A program made the position numbers and the translations under genes. The notes under the pieces were generated by a model. That model saw nothing but the letters and a program-made list of their open reading frames with translations. It ran no database searches and was not told the DNA's origin. Below, one piece after another: positions 8,623 through 17,201 of a DNA stretch of 64,000 nucleotides; positions within the stretch are counted from its first letter, which is position 1; the number at the start of each line of letters is the position of its first letter. The stretch spans positions 1 through 64,000 of the forward strand of contig CAYNEO010000012.1 of NCBI GenBank assembly GCA_964396245.1, given 5' to 3'. This DNA comes from CAYNEO01 sp964396245. Lineage in GTDB: Bacteria > Zixibacteria > MSB-5A5 > GN15 > FEB-12.

Positions 8623-8922
8623 TTATTGCTTCATTGTGGCCGGCTCTGGATCGGCGTTGACAACTAAGGTATCCGCAACTGGGACGATCTCGTCAGCCGG
8701 CATATCAACACGCCGGGCATGCTCGCGAATGGCCTCATCATTTACCGCCTGGTAAATACAGAGCGCCCCAAGCGTACCGTCCTCTTCCTTAACGACATAA
8801 GTGCGAATCCAGCGCACCTTGTCAGACATTTCAGCGCTAACATCGTTCGAAACGGCTCCGGTTTTCTCGAGCTCGGCGGCATTTTTCCAGCCGTTCCTGC
8901 GACGGATGACATAGGTGTTCAT
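8623..8922 (-). CDS. DUF4242 (SCO4226-like) small protein
   Basis: A 99-residue protein of the DUF4242 family, ferredoxin-fold proteins whose characterised relative SCO4226 binds nickel. Family features are WIRTYVVKEEDGTLGALCIY, then DEAIREHARRVDMPADEIVPV. AAGGAG precedes the ATG. A close paralogue lies 42 bases upstream (8965-9498), which shows tandem duplication. Compared with the paralogue it lacks any leader peptide and should stay in the cytoplasm. The actual metal and function are not known. Confidence 0.8.
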   Translation of the reverse strand: MNTYVIRRRNGWKNAAELEKTGAVSNDVSAEMSDKVRWIRTYVVKEEDGTLGALCIYQAVNDEAIREHARRVDMPADEIVPVADTLVVNADPEPATMKQ

Positions 8923-8964
8923 ATTTCTTCTCCTTATAATTGTGCTAACGGCAACCGGCCTTTT

Positions 8965-9498
8965 TCATTTCCCGGCCATGGCCGGCTCCGGGTCGGCATT
9001 GACAACGACCGTATTCGCAATCGGTACGATTTCGTCGGCAGGCATTCCAACACGCCGGGCGTGTTCGCGCAACGCCTCTTCATTAATAGCCTGGTAAATG
9101 CAGACGGTGCCGAGAGTGCCGTCATCCTCTTTTACCACATAGCTGCGAATCCAACGCACCTTGTCGGCCATCTCCTCACTGCCTATCCGACCCGAGATCT
9201 CCCCGGTTTTCTCGAGTTCGGCGGCATTTTTCCAGCCGTTACGACGGCGAATCAGGTATGTGTTCATACTTGCGCTCCCTTGAGATGCAGTTATTTCCGA
9301 CGGGACACTGTCGGCACTGGTTTGCAAGGCGGCCGCTCGACTTGAATCGTCGGCCCCGGAACACGAGAGGGATATCAGCACCATCGCCAGACACGACACC
9401 ACGGCAACCGCCAGTAGCGGCGTCAGGCGAGCTCTGCTCGGCTCACCGTGACCCCGTAACGGCGGGCGTTCTCGATGACTCCTATCGTGCTTGTTCAT
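8965..9498 (-). CDS. DUF4242 protein with lipoprotein-like leader; possible internal second start
   Basis: A 177-residue protein. Residues 1-47 form a basic N-region and a hydrophobic stretch ending at a cysteine (VLISLSC, C46), like a lipoprotein signal, although the residues before the Cys are not a textbook lipobox. A flexible linker (about 48-77) follows. Residues 78-177 are a DUF4242 domain about 80 percent identical by eye to the product of 8623-8922. Two starts are both supported: ATG 9498 has AGGAGA, and internal ATG 9267 (residue 78) has GGGAG at good spacing. The gene may therefore make an exported and a cytoplasmic form. The leader resembles that of the alpha/beta hydrolase starting at 63680. 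Confidence 0.78.
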   Translation of the reverse strand: MNKHDRSHRERPPLRGHGEPSRARLTPLLAVAVVSCLAMVLISLSCSGADDSSRAAALQTSADSVPSEITASQGSASMNTYLIRRRNGWKNAAELEKTGEISGRIGSEEMADKVRWIRSYVVKEDDGTLGTVCIYQAINEEALREHARRVGMPADEIVPIANTVVVNADPEPAMAGK

Positions 9499-9554
9499 TT
9501 GACTCTCCTGTGTACACGTTACATGTTACACGGGAACGCAGCAGCACTCCCGGA

Positions 9555-9582
9555 CTAATATCTTAAATGTTTGGTAAATCAA
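9555..9582 (-). promoter_or_regulatory. possible sigma-70 promoter for the DUF4242 pair
   Basis: On the minus strand TTGATT (9577-9582) and TATTAG (9555-9560) are separated by 16 bases, about 55 bases upstream of ATG 9498. The rest of the 9499-9820 gap is the divergent upstream region of the first Ku gene and holds nothing else I can name. Confidence 0.4.
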
Positions 9583-9820
9583 GCCGGCATGTATATTAAA
9601 CGTAGACCGATGAAATCCATATAAGGTTTTTTTCACCGCGGACTGTTTTTTTTGAGGTTTAGCTGCTCGTGCAACGGTCCCGGTGGGCGGCTTCACTAAA
9701 CCCGTAAACCTGTCAGCTGACTTCGCCTGATCGTCCGACCGGAACCGGCCGGTCGGCCCGGTCGTTTCAGGGGTGACAGGCAGAAAAAAAACGATCAGCT
9801 TTTACGACAAAGAGTTACAC

Positions 9821-10594
9821 ATGCCGCCACGCGCCATATTCAAAGCCGTCCTGCATTTCGGCGATAACGAGATCCCGGTGAAGCTGTATTCCGCCATGAC
9901 AGAAGAGCGTGTTCATTTCCGCCTGCTTCACAAGAAAGACAAGGCGCCCCTCTCGGTCCGGTGGTATTGCTCCAAAGAGGACAAGCCGGTCAACAGCGAA
10001 AACACTGTCAAAGGGTTCGAGGTGGCAAAAGGGCAGTACGTGGTTGTGGAACCGGATGAGATCAAGAAGGCGCAGCCGGTAACTGATCGGACTATGGAGG
10101 TTCACCACTTCTGCTCACCGAATGAGATCGACCCCCGGCTGTACAACCGGCCATATTACCTCGGCCCGGACAATGACGACTCGATATACGCCACGCTCCA
10201 GCACGCCCTCAAAGAGAGCGGGAAAGTCGGTTTATGCACCTGGACCATGCGGGGGCATTCATATTACGGCGCTCTCAAACCTTATGGCGATATCCTGTTG
10301 CTCGAGACTCTGCGATATGCGCATGAAATAACTCCCATAAAGTCACTGGCCTTGAAAAAACGGAAAGTATCCACGGCTGAGCTTGACTCGGCCATCGCCC
10401 TGATCGAACAACTGAAAGACACGTTTGATCCGTCCGAGTACCAGAATGAACATCAGCAGAAACTGATGTATTTCATCGAGCAGAAGGCGAAAGGGAAAAA
10501 ACCGAAAATGGAACGGCCGAAACGCAAGAAACCGACCAGGCCCGGCGATCTTCAGAAAACGCTGGAACGAAGCCTGCAGCGGGCACACCGGTGA
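9821..10594 (+). CDS. ku: Ku-type DNA end-binding protein (first paralogue)
   Basis: About 257 residues from ATG 9821 (MPPRAIFKAVLHFG); the open frame starts upstream at 9773. Bacterial Ku features are present: an N-terminal barrel start (FGDNEIPVKLYSA), HFRLLHKKD, VKGFEVAKGQYVVV, and NRPYYLGP followed by a long core. The C-terminal tail (about 225-257) is very rich in Lys and Arg, typical for DNA binding and ligase recruitment. Ku threads onto double-strand ends and recruits LigD for non-homologous end joining. No ligD lies in the window. A second Ku gene starts 44 bases after this one ends. Confidence 0.93.
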   Translation: MPPRAIFKAVLHFGDNEIPVKLYSAMTEERVHFRLLHKKDKAPLSVRWYCSKEDKPVNSENTVKGFEVAKGQYVVVEPDEIKKAQPVTDRTMEVHHFCSPNEIDPRLYNRPYYLGPDNDDSIYATLQHALKESGKVGLCTWTMRGHSYYGALKPYGDILLLETLRYAHEITPIKSLALKKRKVSTAELDSAIALIEQLKDTFDPSEYQNEHQQKLMYFIEQKAKGKKPKMERPKRKKPTRPGDLQKTLERSLQRAHR

Positions 10595-10638
10595 TGCCAT
10601 GAGTAGACTCACGCCGAGAAATCTATGGAGGGCAGACC

Positions 10639-11424
10639 ATGCCTGAGTATGTCTGGTCCGGCACCCTGACATTCGGGCTCGTGATCCTGCCGGTGCGGAT
10701 GACTCCGGCGGAGGATACCGGCCGGGTGGCGTTCACGATGCTTCATGACAAGGACAACGCCCCGTTGCATCGGAAGCTGGTATGTTCTGAAGATGGCAAG
10801 ATTGTCAACACCGGTGATCAGGTGAGGGGATTTCCCGTCGGGGATGACGATTATGTCGTGGTAACTGACTCAGAACTCGAATCGCTGTCGCCGGACAGAA
10901 GCAAGTCAATCGAGATAGAGCAATTCGTAGATGTCGGTGCTATCGAACCGATCTATATTGATCGGCCGTACTATCTCGTACCGGAGGAAGGCGCCGAGCG
11001 ACCGTATTCGCTGCTCGTACAGGCGCTTACCGAGACCGGGAAAGCAGGCATCGCCAGGTTTGTACTGGAAGCACGCGAATATCTCGTGGCGGTTTTCTCT
11101 ATTGAGGACGCTCTGGCGCTGATCACACTGCATTTTGAACGTCAGCGGGCGCCGGTAGAAGGGATCACACCGGAAAAGCCTCAGCTGAAACGTAAGGCGG
11201 TAGAGAAGCTGGCGCGGGAAATCAAGAAAGCAACCCGGAAATTCGATCCGGCAGAATTCAAGGACGAATACGAGATTGACCTGATGAAAATCGTCCGCGG
11301 CAAGGCGAAAAAGGAAGGCGCCGTGCGCTCACCGGCCGCCAGAGGCAAGAAAGTGAAAAAGCAGGAAGCGGTCGAGGCGGTGAAAGAAACGCTGGCTCAC
11401 GTGCGAGAGAAAAGGAACACCTGA
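10639..11424 (+). CDS. ku: Ku-type DNA end-binding protein (second paralogue)
   Basis: A 261-residue protein with the standard bacterial Ku opening (VWSGTLTFGLVILPVRM), then HDKDNAPLHRKLVCSEDGK, VRGFPVGDDDYVVV and DRPYYLVPEEGAE. A Lys-rich tail covers about 215-261. It is clearly diverged from the upstream Ku (I estimate under 35 percent identity), so this is an old duplication rather than a recent copy. Co-transcription with the first gene suggests the two may form a heterodimer, as reported for some bacteria with several Ku proteins; this is inference. TGGAGGG precedes the ATG. Confidence 0.94.
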   Translation: MPEYVWSGTLTFGLVILPVRMTPAEDTGRVAFTMLHDKDNAPLHRKLVCSEDGKIVNTGDQVRGFPVGDDDYVVVTDSELESLSPDRSKSIEIEQFVDVGAIEPIYIDRPYYLVPEEGAERPYSLLVQALTETGKAGIARFVLEAREYLVAVFSIEDALALITLHFERQRAPVEGITPEKPQLKRKAVEKLAREIKKATRKFDPAEFKDEYEIDLMKIVRGKAKKEGAVRSPAARGKKVKKQEAVEAVKETLAHVREKRNT

Positions 11425-11585
11425 CGGCGTATACCGCTCGAATGCTCCGCCCCTCGGTTCTGTTTATCCCATAACACGTATAACAAAAGGTGTCTGTCCG
11501 GCTGGAAAAACAGTTTCGATTCCCGATCATTGTGGCGATATTGGGGCTCGATTGTCATCGCGTTTCGCCACAGGAGCCGTGAGCC

Positions 11586-12689
11586 TTGTTTATCAGAATT
11601 GTTCTCCTCATCTGGACAGCCCTCAACGCATACGTCATCTGGCGAATATCGACCGTGCCGGTAGTAGCGCGCTATATCGGACGCTGGCCGATGATTATTA
11701 TCGGGGTGGTCCTGTGGGGAAGTTTTCTCCTGCCACGGTTTATCGACGACACGCGCGCCGGCGCCATTAGCCGGGCGTTCGAAATCTTCGGCTCCATCTG
11801 GCTGGGCGTACTTTTTCTTCTCTTCTGTAGTTTCCTTGTGGTCGATGTTGTCACACTTTTCGGCCTGGTCTTCAAGTCCGCGCTGCCGGCTTTCCGCACT
11901 GGGGCGCTTGTTCTCGGGCTGCTTCTTTCGGCGATTGCGCTGGTGCAGGGTTTCCGCGCACCGGCTGTCAGTAATTATGAAGTCACGGTGAAGAATCTGC
12001 CTTCAGAGTACGATGGCCTCGTGGTAGCAGCGATATCCGACCTCCACGTCGGAGCGATACTTGGCGCCGACTGGACAGCGGCGAGGGTCAGCCAGGTTAA
12101 TGCCCTCAAACCAGACTTGATCGCGGTTGTCGGGGACATCGTCGAGGGACACGGTAACGGTCAACGTGAAAGTCGCATCATGTCTGCATTAGATGGCTTG
12201 TCGGCCCCCCTCGGTGTCTGGGGCGTCACCGGCAATCACGAACATTACTCGCGGCGTGCCGGAGTCGATGCCTACCAGGATGCCGGAATCCGTATGTTGC
12301 ATGATGAGCGGCAGGAATTACAACCCGGGCTGGTGCTGGCGGGGATCGACGATCCCGGCGGGGGCGTCGTCACTGATACATCCGGGCAAATTCAGAAAAC
12401 TCTCGACTCCATCACCGGCAACCCGGCCATCATTTTTCTCTCGCACCGACCACAGGGAGCCGAAGAAGCCGCTGCTCACGGCGTCGGGTTGATGCTGTCC
12501 GGTCACACCCATGGCGGGCAGCTCTGGCCGTTCAACTACATCTCCCGCTTATTCAATCCCCTGATGGCAGGGCGATACGATATCAACGGCATGCCGATCA
12601 TAGTCTGCCGCGGGACGGGCACGTGGGGACCGCGAATGCGACTCTGGCAGAGAGGCGAAATTCTCAGAATTACACTGCGATCAGAGTAA
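11586..12689 (+). CDS. membrane-anchored metallophosphoesterase (YkuE/YaeI-like)
   Basis: A 367-residue protein starting at TTG 11586 with CAGGAG upstream. Four to five hydrophobic helices fill about 1-135. The rest is a calcineurin-like phosphoesterase with all motif groups: SDLHVG, VVGDIVEG, TGNHEHY, LSHRP and SGHTHGGQ, which bind two metals. Relatives act on lipid-linked substrates such as UDP-diacylglucosamine or phosphatidylglycerol phosphate. The substrate here is not certain. Confidence 0.88.
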   Translation: MFIRIVLLIWTALNAYVIWRISTVPVVARYIGRWPMIIIGVVLWGSFLLPRFIDDTRAGAISRAFEIFGSIWLGVLFLLFCSFLVVDVVTLFGLVFKSALPAFRTGALVLGLLLSAIALVQGFRAPAVSNYEVTVKNLPSEYDGLVVAAISDLHVGAILGADWTAARVSQVNALKPDLIAVVGDIVEGHGNGQRESRIMSALDGLSAPLGVWGVTGNHEHYSRRAGVDAYQDAGIRMLHDERQELQPGLVLAGIDDPGGGVVTDTSGQIQKTLDSITGNPAIIFLSHRPQGAEEAAAHGVGLMLSGHTHGGQLWPFNYISRLFNPLMAGRYDINGMPIIVCRGTGTWGPRMRLWQRGEILRITLRSE

Positions 12690-12724
12690 TCGGTCTCTGC
12701 CAATACGCAACCCCTGCGGCTAAA

Positions 12725-13507
12725 TCACCGGCCGCTGATCATCGCTTGTTCGAAGGCATCGACGTCCTCACGATACCGCCGAGCGATCTCCGGCAACGTC
12801 GGATTAGTGTAGACTTCCGACTTCGGATGCTCGAGAAGGTCGGCAATCACCTCCGCTACCTCTTCCGGAGTCTGTGCATTCATGGTACTGCGCCGTGCCC
12901 CCGGGGCTTGCTGCGGCTGGCCCCCGAGAGCATTCTTGTGGAATTCGGTCATGACCACACCCGGCATAACCAGTGAAATATGGATATCGGGAAACTTCTC
13001 CCTCAAGTCCATTCGAAGACACGCCGTCAGCATGTTGAGGGCAGCTTTGGACGCACTGTAAATCGACCTGAAAGACACCAGCGGCACCCGTCCGAGAAAA
13101 GACGATACGTTAATGAGATGCCCGCTGTCGCGGTCCTGAAAATACGGCACGATCGTCTGCATTCCGTACAGGGCGGATTTCATGTTGACGCTCATCATTT
13201 CCTCGACATCGTCATCCGTAAGCGCCAGTACCGGCCTCGTGATACCGCGTCCCGCGTTGTTGATCCAGACATCGATCCTGCCGAATGTCTCGAGCGCAAC
13301 CTGCTTCAGGTGATCCATATCCTCGCGGCGCGTGACGTCGGTCTTCACTGCAACGGCGTTATCGCCAATGTCTCCCACAATGTCGCCAAGCTGCTGTTCC
13401 CGCCGCGCGGCGAGGATAACACTGTGTCCGGCAGATCCAAGCAACCGGGCAAGCGCGGCGCCGATACCGCTGCTGGCGCCCGTTATCACCACGACTTTTT
13501 TGTCCAT
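12725..13507 (-). CDS. short-chain dehydrogenase/reductase
   Basis: About 260 residues from ATG 13507 (MDKKVVVITG), preceded by GCGAGG; the open frame extends to 13618. It has the classical SDR features: nucleotide loop TGASSGIG near the N-terminus, NNAG after strand 4, catalytic Ser in INVSSFLG and YSASK for Tyr/Lys. An Arg after strand 2 (LAARREQQ) suggests NADP(H). The C-terminus does not identify the substrate. It is convergent with the metallophosphoesterase gene, 35 bases apart. Confidence 0.9.
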   Translation of the reverse strand: MDKKVVVITGASSGIGAALARLLGSAGHSVILAARREQQLGDIVGDIGDNAVAVKTDVTRREDMDHLKQVALETFGRIDVWINNAGRGITRPVLALTDDDVEEMMSVNMKSALYGMQTIVPYFQDRDSGHLINVSSFLGRVPLVSFRSIYSASKAALNMLTACLRMDLREKFPDIHISLVMPGVVMTEFHKNALGGQPQQAPGARRSTMNAQTPEEVAEVIADLLEHPKSEVYTNPTLPEIARRYREDVDAFEQAMISGR

Positions 13508-13764
13508 ATTGCCTCGCTTTAGTCTCTGAAAGTCATTAGTGCAGAAAAATATACGTCTGAGTCGCCGGAACCAAAAGAGCAAAAGTTGCCGAGCGTGATG
13601 GCTGCACGATGCCGGCACTCCAGCACGGATAAAATTGTCAACTTTCGTTCGACAGATTCGTACAGATTGATGTCATTGTCGGTGAATAAATCTCGCACGT
13701 CAATGTATTATCTTACGATCGAAGAGCACATCAATTATTACATACCGGGAGACCGGAGGTGATC

Positions 13765-15816
13765 ATGGTCACAAAGAAAATACTCGTCTGGCTCCTCCCC
13801 GCATTCCTGCTTATTGCCACTGACGCGTACAGCATAGAAACGGGAGAGTATTACTACGCTATCGAACAGAACGGCACGGTCTGCGGCTACGCCCATGTGC
13901 TGTTGCAGGATGCCGACTTCGACGGCCGTCCGGCCGTACAACTCATAGACAGCCTTTGGATACAGCTGTCGGCGCTCGGCAAGCCGATCGAAGGACAGTA
14001 CCGGTTTGAATATCGACTCGATCCCGAGACCGGAAAGTACTTCTATCACTCCAGCAGGATAAATCAGGCGTCGATGAAGCTCTCCGCGGTTATGGAGGTC
14101 CACCGTGACACCATGTTGGTGATGTCCGACGAAGACAATGATACCACGAAAGTCGCGCTTCCACCCGGTACGATCCTCCAGAACACGAGACTTTTTCCCT
14201 ATTTGCTGAATTACTTCGTGAAGGATACCCTGACAGAAATGGAGTGCCAGGTATTCAGCGAGATAGACTCCAAACTGAACACCGTGCTATTTTCCAATCT
14301 CGGCCGAGAGAGACTGAAATTGGCCGGAGAAGAATACGATGCTCTGAAAGTGAAGTCGCTCAACCGCACCACCGGCATTCAGGTAGAGATCTGGATCGAC
14401 CCCGCCTCGGGATTACTGCTGAAGACGGTACATCCCTTTCGAAGCGTATACCTTACCGACTCTGGAATAAGAAAGAAGATGGAGCGGGCGGACCTCAACG
14501 AGCATATACTCTCGCCCGTCGGCGTGATCATATCAAATCCGTGGGCCATATCATACATGAAACTCAAAGCGAAGCTTCAGCCAGGCGGAATGTGGGTTAC
14601 GCCCGAGAACCTGAATGTACGGGGACAAAAATTCCAGGGAACAGTCGAGGATAACCTGATCGACGGCGTGTTCGAGATAAGCCACAATCGCTACGACGGT
14701 ACCAATGCTCCGCCGTTCCCGCATGATTTTTCGGCTGATACGTCGCTGGAGAAGTACCTGAAATCGGCTGACTTTATCGAATCCGATGATCCTGCGATTG
14801 TCAAAAAAGCCGAGGAAATCGCAGCCGGGGCAACCGATGCATGGGATGCCGCCACACGGCTCAGCCGATGGGTGAACAAAGAGATCAGTTATGACATTCC
14901 GGGCGGAGGGACCGCAAAGAAGACATTTGAAACGAGACTCGGCGAGTGCGGTTCGCATGCTAACCTGCTGGCAGCCTTTTGCCGGGCGGTAGGAATCCCG
15001 GCGCGCTGCGTGTTCGGGTGCATGTACGTTCCCGAGCATGGCGGCGTCATGGGACAGCACGCCTGGAACGAAATCTACATGGGCGATGCCGGCTGGATAC
15101 CGGTTGATTGCACCGCGGACGAAGTAACATATGCTGACTGCGGTCACGTCCGCATTGGTGAGTGGGTTTCGGCGGCGGTGATGCTCAATCCCGACAAGAT
15201 GGAAATACTCGATTACAGGGTTGGCGAAGGAACCTACGCCGACCTGATAAAGTCATCCGGGCAGCAGTATGATCTATACGTCGGAAAGTATCGTGGACCG
15301 GACAAAGTCCTCACCGTTCTGAAAAAAGAAAACCGCCTCGCACTGGATATCCCGGGTCAGATGGTGTTCGATCTGAAAGATCCCGATAGTAGCGGTGAGT
15401 GGTTTTTCGTGCTGACCGACCGGGCATCGGTCTCTTTCGAGACGGATACGACCGGCTCAGCTATCCGGATGACCATCAATTCACGGCAGCGGCTGCCAAG
15501 GGGCACCGAAACGGATTCCGTGGTTTTGGATGAGAGCATACCGGACAGGTACCGCCCATTGCTGGGAGATTACTCCATCCCGATGCAGAACGCCAGTTTT
15601 GTGATCGCATATGATGACGACGCACTGTCCCTCCTGTTTCCCGGTAACCATAAGATCGTGCTGGATGAAACGGAAGCTGAAGGTCAGTGGATCGGCGATA
15701 CCGGCAAGAGCAAACTGCTGATTACCTTCGACAGGGATGATTCCGGACGTGCTTCGGCCATGCGGTTCAGCGAACTGGTAACCTGTCCGAAAATCGGATC
15801 GCCGGAGAGTGATTGA
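13765..15816 (+). CDS. secreted transglutaminase-like protein
   Basis: About 683 residues from ATG 13765, spaced well from GGAGG; a GTG at 13759 is also in frame. A signal peptide (LVWLLPAFLLIATDAYS) is followed by a beta-rich region (about 25-330). A transglutaminase-like core follows with the Cys-His-Asp triad: GECGSHANLL (C395), GQHAWNEIY (H432) and IPVDCTADE (D448). The last 170 residues look like two further beta domains. Such proteins are thiol proteases or acyltransferases that act outside the cytoplasm, often on peptides or cell-wall material. The gene stands alone, convergent with cheC. Confidence 0.83.
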   Translation: MVTKKILVWLLPAFLLIATDAYSIETGEYYYAIEQNGTVCGYAHVLLQDADFDGRPAVQLIDSLWIQLSALGKPIEGQYRFEYRLDPETGKYFYHSSRINQASMKLSAVMEVHRDTMLVMSDEDNDTTKVALPPGTILQNTRLFPYLLNYFVKDTLTEMECQVFSEIDSKLNTVLFSNLGRERLKLAGEEYDALKVKSLNRTTGIQVEIWIDPASGLLLKTVHPFRSVYLTDSGIRKKMERADLNEHILSPVGVIISNPWAISYMKLKAKLQPGGMWVTPENLNVRGQKFQGTVEDNLIDGVFEISHNRYDGTNAPPFPHDFSADTSLEKYLKSADFIESDDPAIVKKAEEIAAGATDAWDAATRLSRWVNKEISYDIPGGGTAKKTFETRLGECGSHANLLAAFCRAVGIPARCVFGCMYVPEHGGVMGQHAWNEIYMGDAGWIPVDCTADEVTYADCGHVRIGEWVSAAVMLNPDKMEILDYRVGEGTYADLIKSSGQQYDLYVGKYRGPDKVLTVLKKENRLALDIPGQMVFDLKDPDSSGEWFFVLTDRASVSFETDTTGSAIRMTINSRQRLPRGTETDSVVLDESIPDRYRPLLGDYSIPMQNASFVIAYDDDALSLLFPGNHKIVLDETEAEGQWIGDTGKSKLLITFDRDDSGRASAMRFSELVTCPKIGSPESD

Positions 15817-15845
15817 TACTTGTGCAGTCGGCCGCGGCCGAGGTG

Positions 15846-16457
15846 CTATGTGGTGGTTCTTTCGGCCGTCGAACCGATCAGCCTTTCCAGCGAGTCCTGC
15901 TGGAACAGGGTGATAAGTGATACCGCGATAGTGAAGTCGGGCACGTCCATCTGTGCCTGCGCAAATATGGCGCGCGGTTCATTTTTGGAAACGTGGGGCC
16001 GTTTCTTGTAGCGATTCATTACTTCGGCGAGGGTATTGACCTCGAAAGCGGGGACGCCGAACTTGAACTGGTCGGCGAAAAGGTTCGACCATGACCCGAC
16101 AAAATGGTTGGCGATAATATTGCCCACTTCGGTCACCACTTCCTCCACCTCGGATCCGAGCTTGGCGGCATCCATTTCATCGCCGCACAGACGGAATGTC
16201 AATACCCTGGCGCTGAAACTCGACATTACCAGCAGGACGTCGCCCGACAATATGCCGGAAAAACTGAGCGCAACGGTGAAAACTTCATCATCGCCGAATA
16301 CCCCGAGGTGTTCATCGAGCTCATCGAGGGCGCAGATCGACAGGCTGGGGACGGTCAGATCGATCCTCGATCCCGTCATGGCCCCGAGTGCTTTGCCGGC
16401 GCGTCCGAGACCGATGTTCAACACTTCCTTTAGGAAATCCTGCTGGGCTTCATCCAT
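15846..16457 (-). CDS. CheC-family phosphatase-like protein
   Basis: About 203 residues from ATG 16457; the ATG lies inside the end of the CheY gene (8-base overlap). Two CheC/FliY-type repeats are visible: FLKEVLNIGLGRAGKAL (about 9-25) and EVVTEVGNIIANHFVGSW (about 108-125), each with the Glu and Asn pair used to hydrolyse phospho-CheY. The family usually tunes chemotaxis, but no flagellar or receptor gene is here. The direct coupling to a single-domain receiver suggests it resets that receiver. It is the last gene of the minus-strand run. Confidence 0.82.
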   Translation of the reverse strand: MDEAQQDFLKEVLNIGLGRAGKALGAMTGSRIDLTVPSLSICALDELDEHLGVFGDDEVFTVALSFSGILSGDVLLVMSSFSARVLTFRLCGDEMDAAKLGSEVEEVVTEVGNIIANHFVGSWSNLFADQFKFGVPAFEVNTLAEVMNRYKKRPHVSKNEPRAIFAQAQMDVPDFTIAVSLITLFQQDSLERLIGSTAERTTT

Positions 16458-16839
16458 TGCTCGTTGTCCCCTCGTTGCTGGAAAATGCAAGGCACTCATT
16501 GATAACGTTCTGAAGTTCATCAGGGCGGAAGGGCTTGTTGACAAACGCGCGGGCCCCGAGATCCTGACACTCCTTGCGGGTCGCGTCCTGAATGTCGGCG
16601 GTAACGACGATAATCGGTATGTCGGTTTTTCGTCCGGACGTGTTTTCGAGAAACTCAATGCCGTTCATGTTCGGCATGTTGAGATCGACGGTAATGCAGT
16701 CCGGTCGTTCGGAATCGAGTTTTTCGAGGCCTTCCACTCCGTCGGCAGCCTCCACCGCGCTGTGTCCCAGCTCCTTGACCGCCTTGGCGATCCATTTCCG
16801 TTGAAAGCTGGAGTCGTCAATTATGAGAATCTTTGCCAC
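16450..16839 (-). CDS. CheY-like single-domain response regulator
   Basis: About 129 residues from GTG 16839, which follows AAGGAAAGGA; a TTG start at 16875 would add 12 residues. A stand-alone receiver: acidic pair D8/D9, phosphoacceptor D52 (VDLNMPNMNG), Thr in VVTAD and Lys in VNKPFR. There is no output domain, so it should act by protein contact. It is overlapped by the CheC gene, and a candidate sigma-54 promoter lies upstream. It may relay signals from the histidine kinase at 18144-19625. Confidence 0.9.
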   Translation of the reverse strand: MAKILIIDDSSFQRKWIAKAVKELGHSAVEAADGVEGLEKLDSERPDCITVDLNMPNMNGIEFLENTSGRKTDIPIIVVTADIQDATRKECQDLGARAFVNKPFRPDELQNVINECLAFSSNEGTTSNG

Positions 16840-16939
16840 GGGAGTCCTTTCCTTCTCAACTTGAGATGAGCTCAAGCCCCCTCGGTCATAACCCTCCCGG
16901 GCGTCGAATCCCCGGCCCGAAGCTCGTCTCGTCGATCAC

Positions 16940-16954
16940 GCAAGCCCTGTTCCT
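16940..16954 (-). promoter_or_regulatory. weak sigma-54-type -24/-12 element before cheY
   Basis: Read on the minus strand: AGGAACA, GGGC, TTGC. The invariant GG and GC are 11 bases apart, as in the two stronger elements at 25.3 and 55.7 kb, and TTGC is perfect, but only four of seven -24 bases match TGGCACG. It would start transcription about 90 bases before the cheY start. Confidence 0.28.
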
Positions 16955-17103
16955 ACACTCTATTAGTTATCGGACGGAAACAGCGTTTTCTTCGCCCCTT
17001 CCAATAGTCAGAGTCGGTTTTTCCTCGAAAGAACTACTCGTCGGCTATCCGCCGAACCCCGTGGCCCGACGTAACTTTATATTTGACAAGGGATTAGAGA
17101 CGG

Positions 17104-17130
17104 GCGAGCCCCCGGCAGTCAGGGGCTCGC
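17104..17130 (-). terminator. hairpin after the receiver genes, possible terminator
   Basis: Perfect 9-bp GC-rich stem (GCGAGCCCC / GGGGCTCGC) with a 9-base loop. It is placed where the kinase-receiver transcript should end. There is no T-run after it on the minus strand, so it may only stabilise the 3' end. Confidence 0.4.
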
Positions 17131-17201
17131 TCCCCAAGCAGATCAGAAAGTATGGCAGTTCGACAAGAGACACCTCCCGGCGTCCCCCGCCGTCTTTGTC
17201 A

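Larger units (their letters stand above)
16840..17201. other. gene-free region between two receiver genes
   Basis: No coding sequence is supported. It holds a perfect 9-bp hairpin at 17104-17130 (GCGAGCCCC / GGGGCTCGC) about 70 bases after the upstream receiver gene, without a U-tract. On the minus strand a candidate -24/-12 element lies at 16940-16954. The gap separates the kinase operon from cheY-cheC. Confidence 0.5.

Noticed and set aside
12623..12976. 117-codon plus-strand frame across the end of the metallophosphoesterase gene
   Set aside because: It overlaps two well supported genes and shows no protein-family features.
15828..15841. 14-bp palindrome TCGGCCGCGGCCGA between convergent genes as a terminator
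   Set aside because: No loop and no T-tract; GC-only palindromes of this size arise easily in this base composition.
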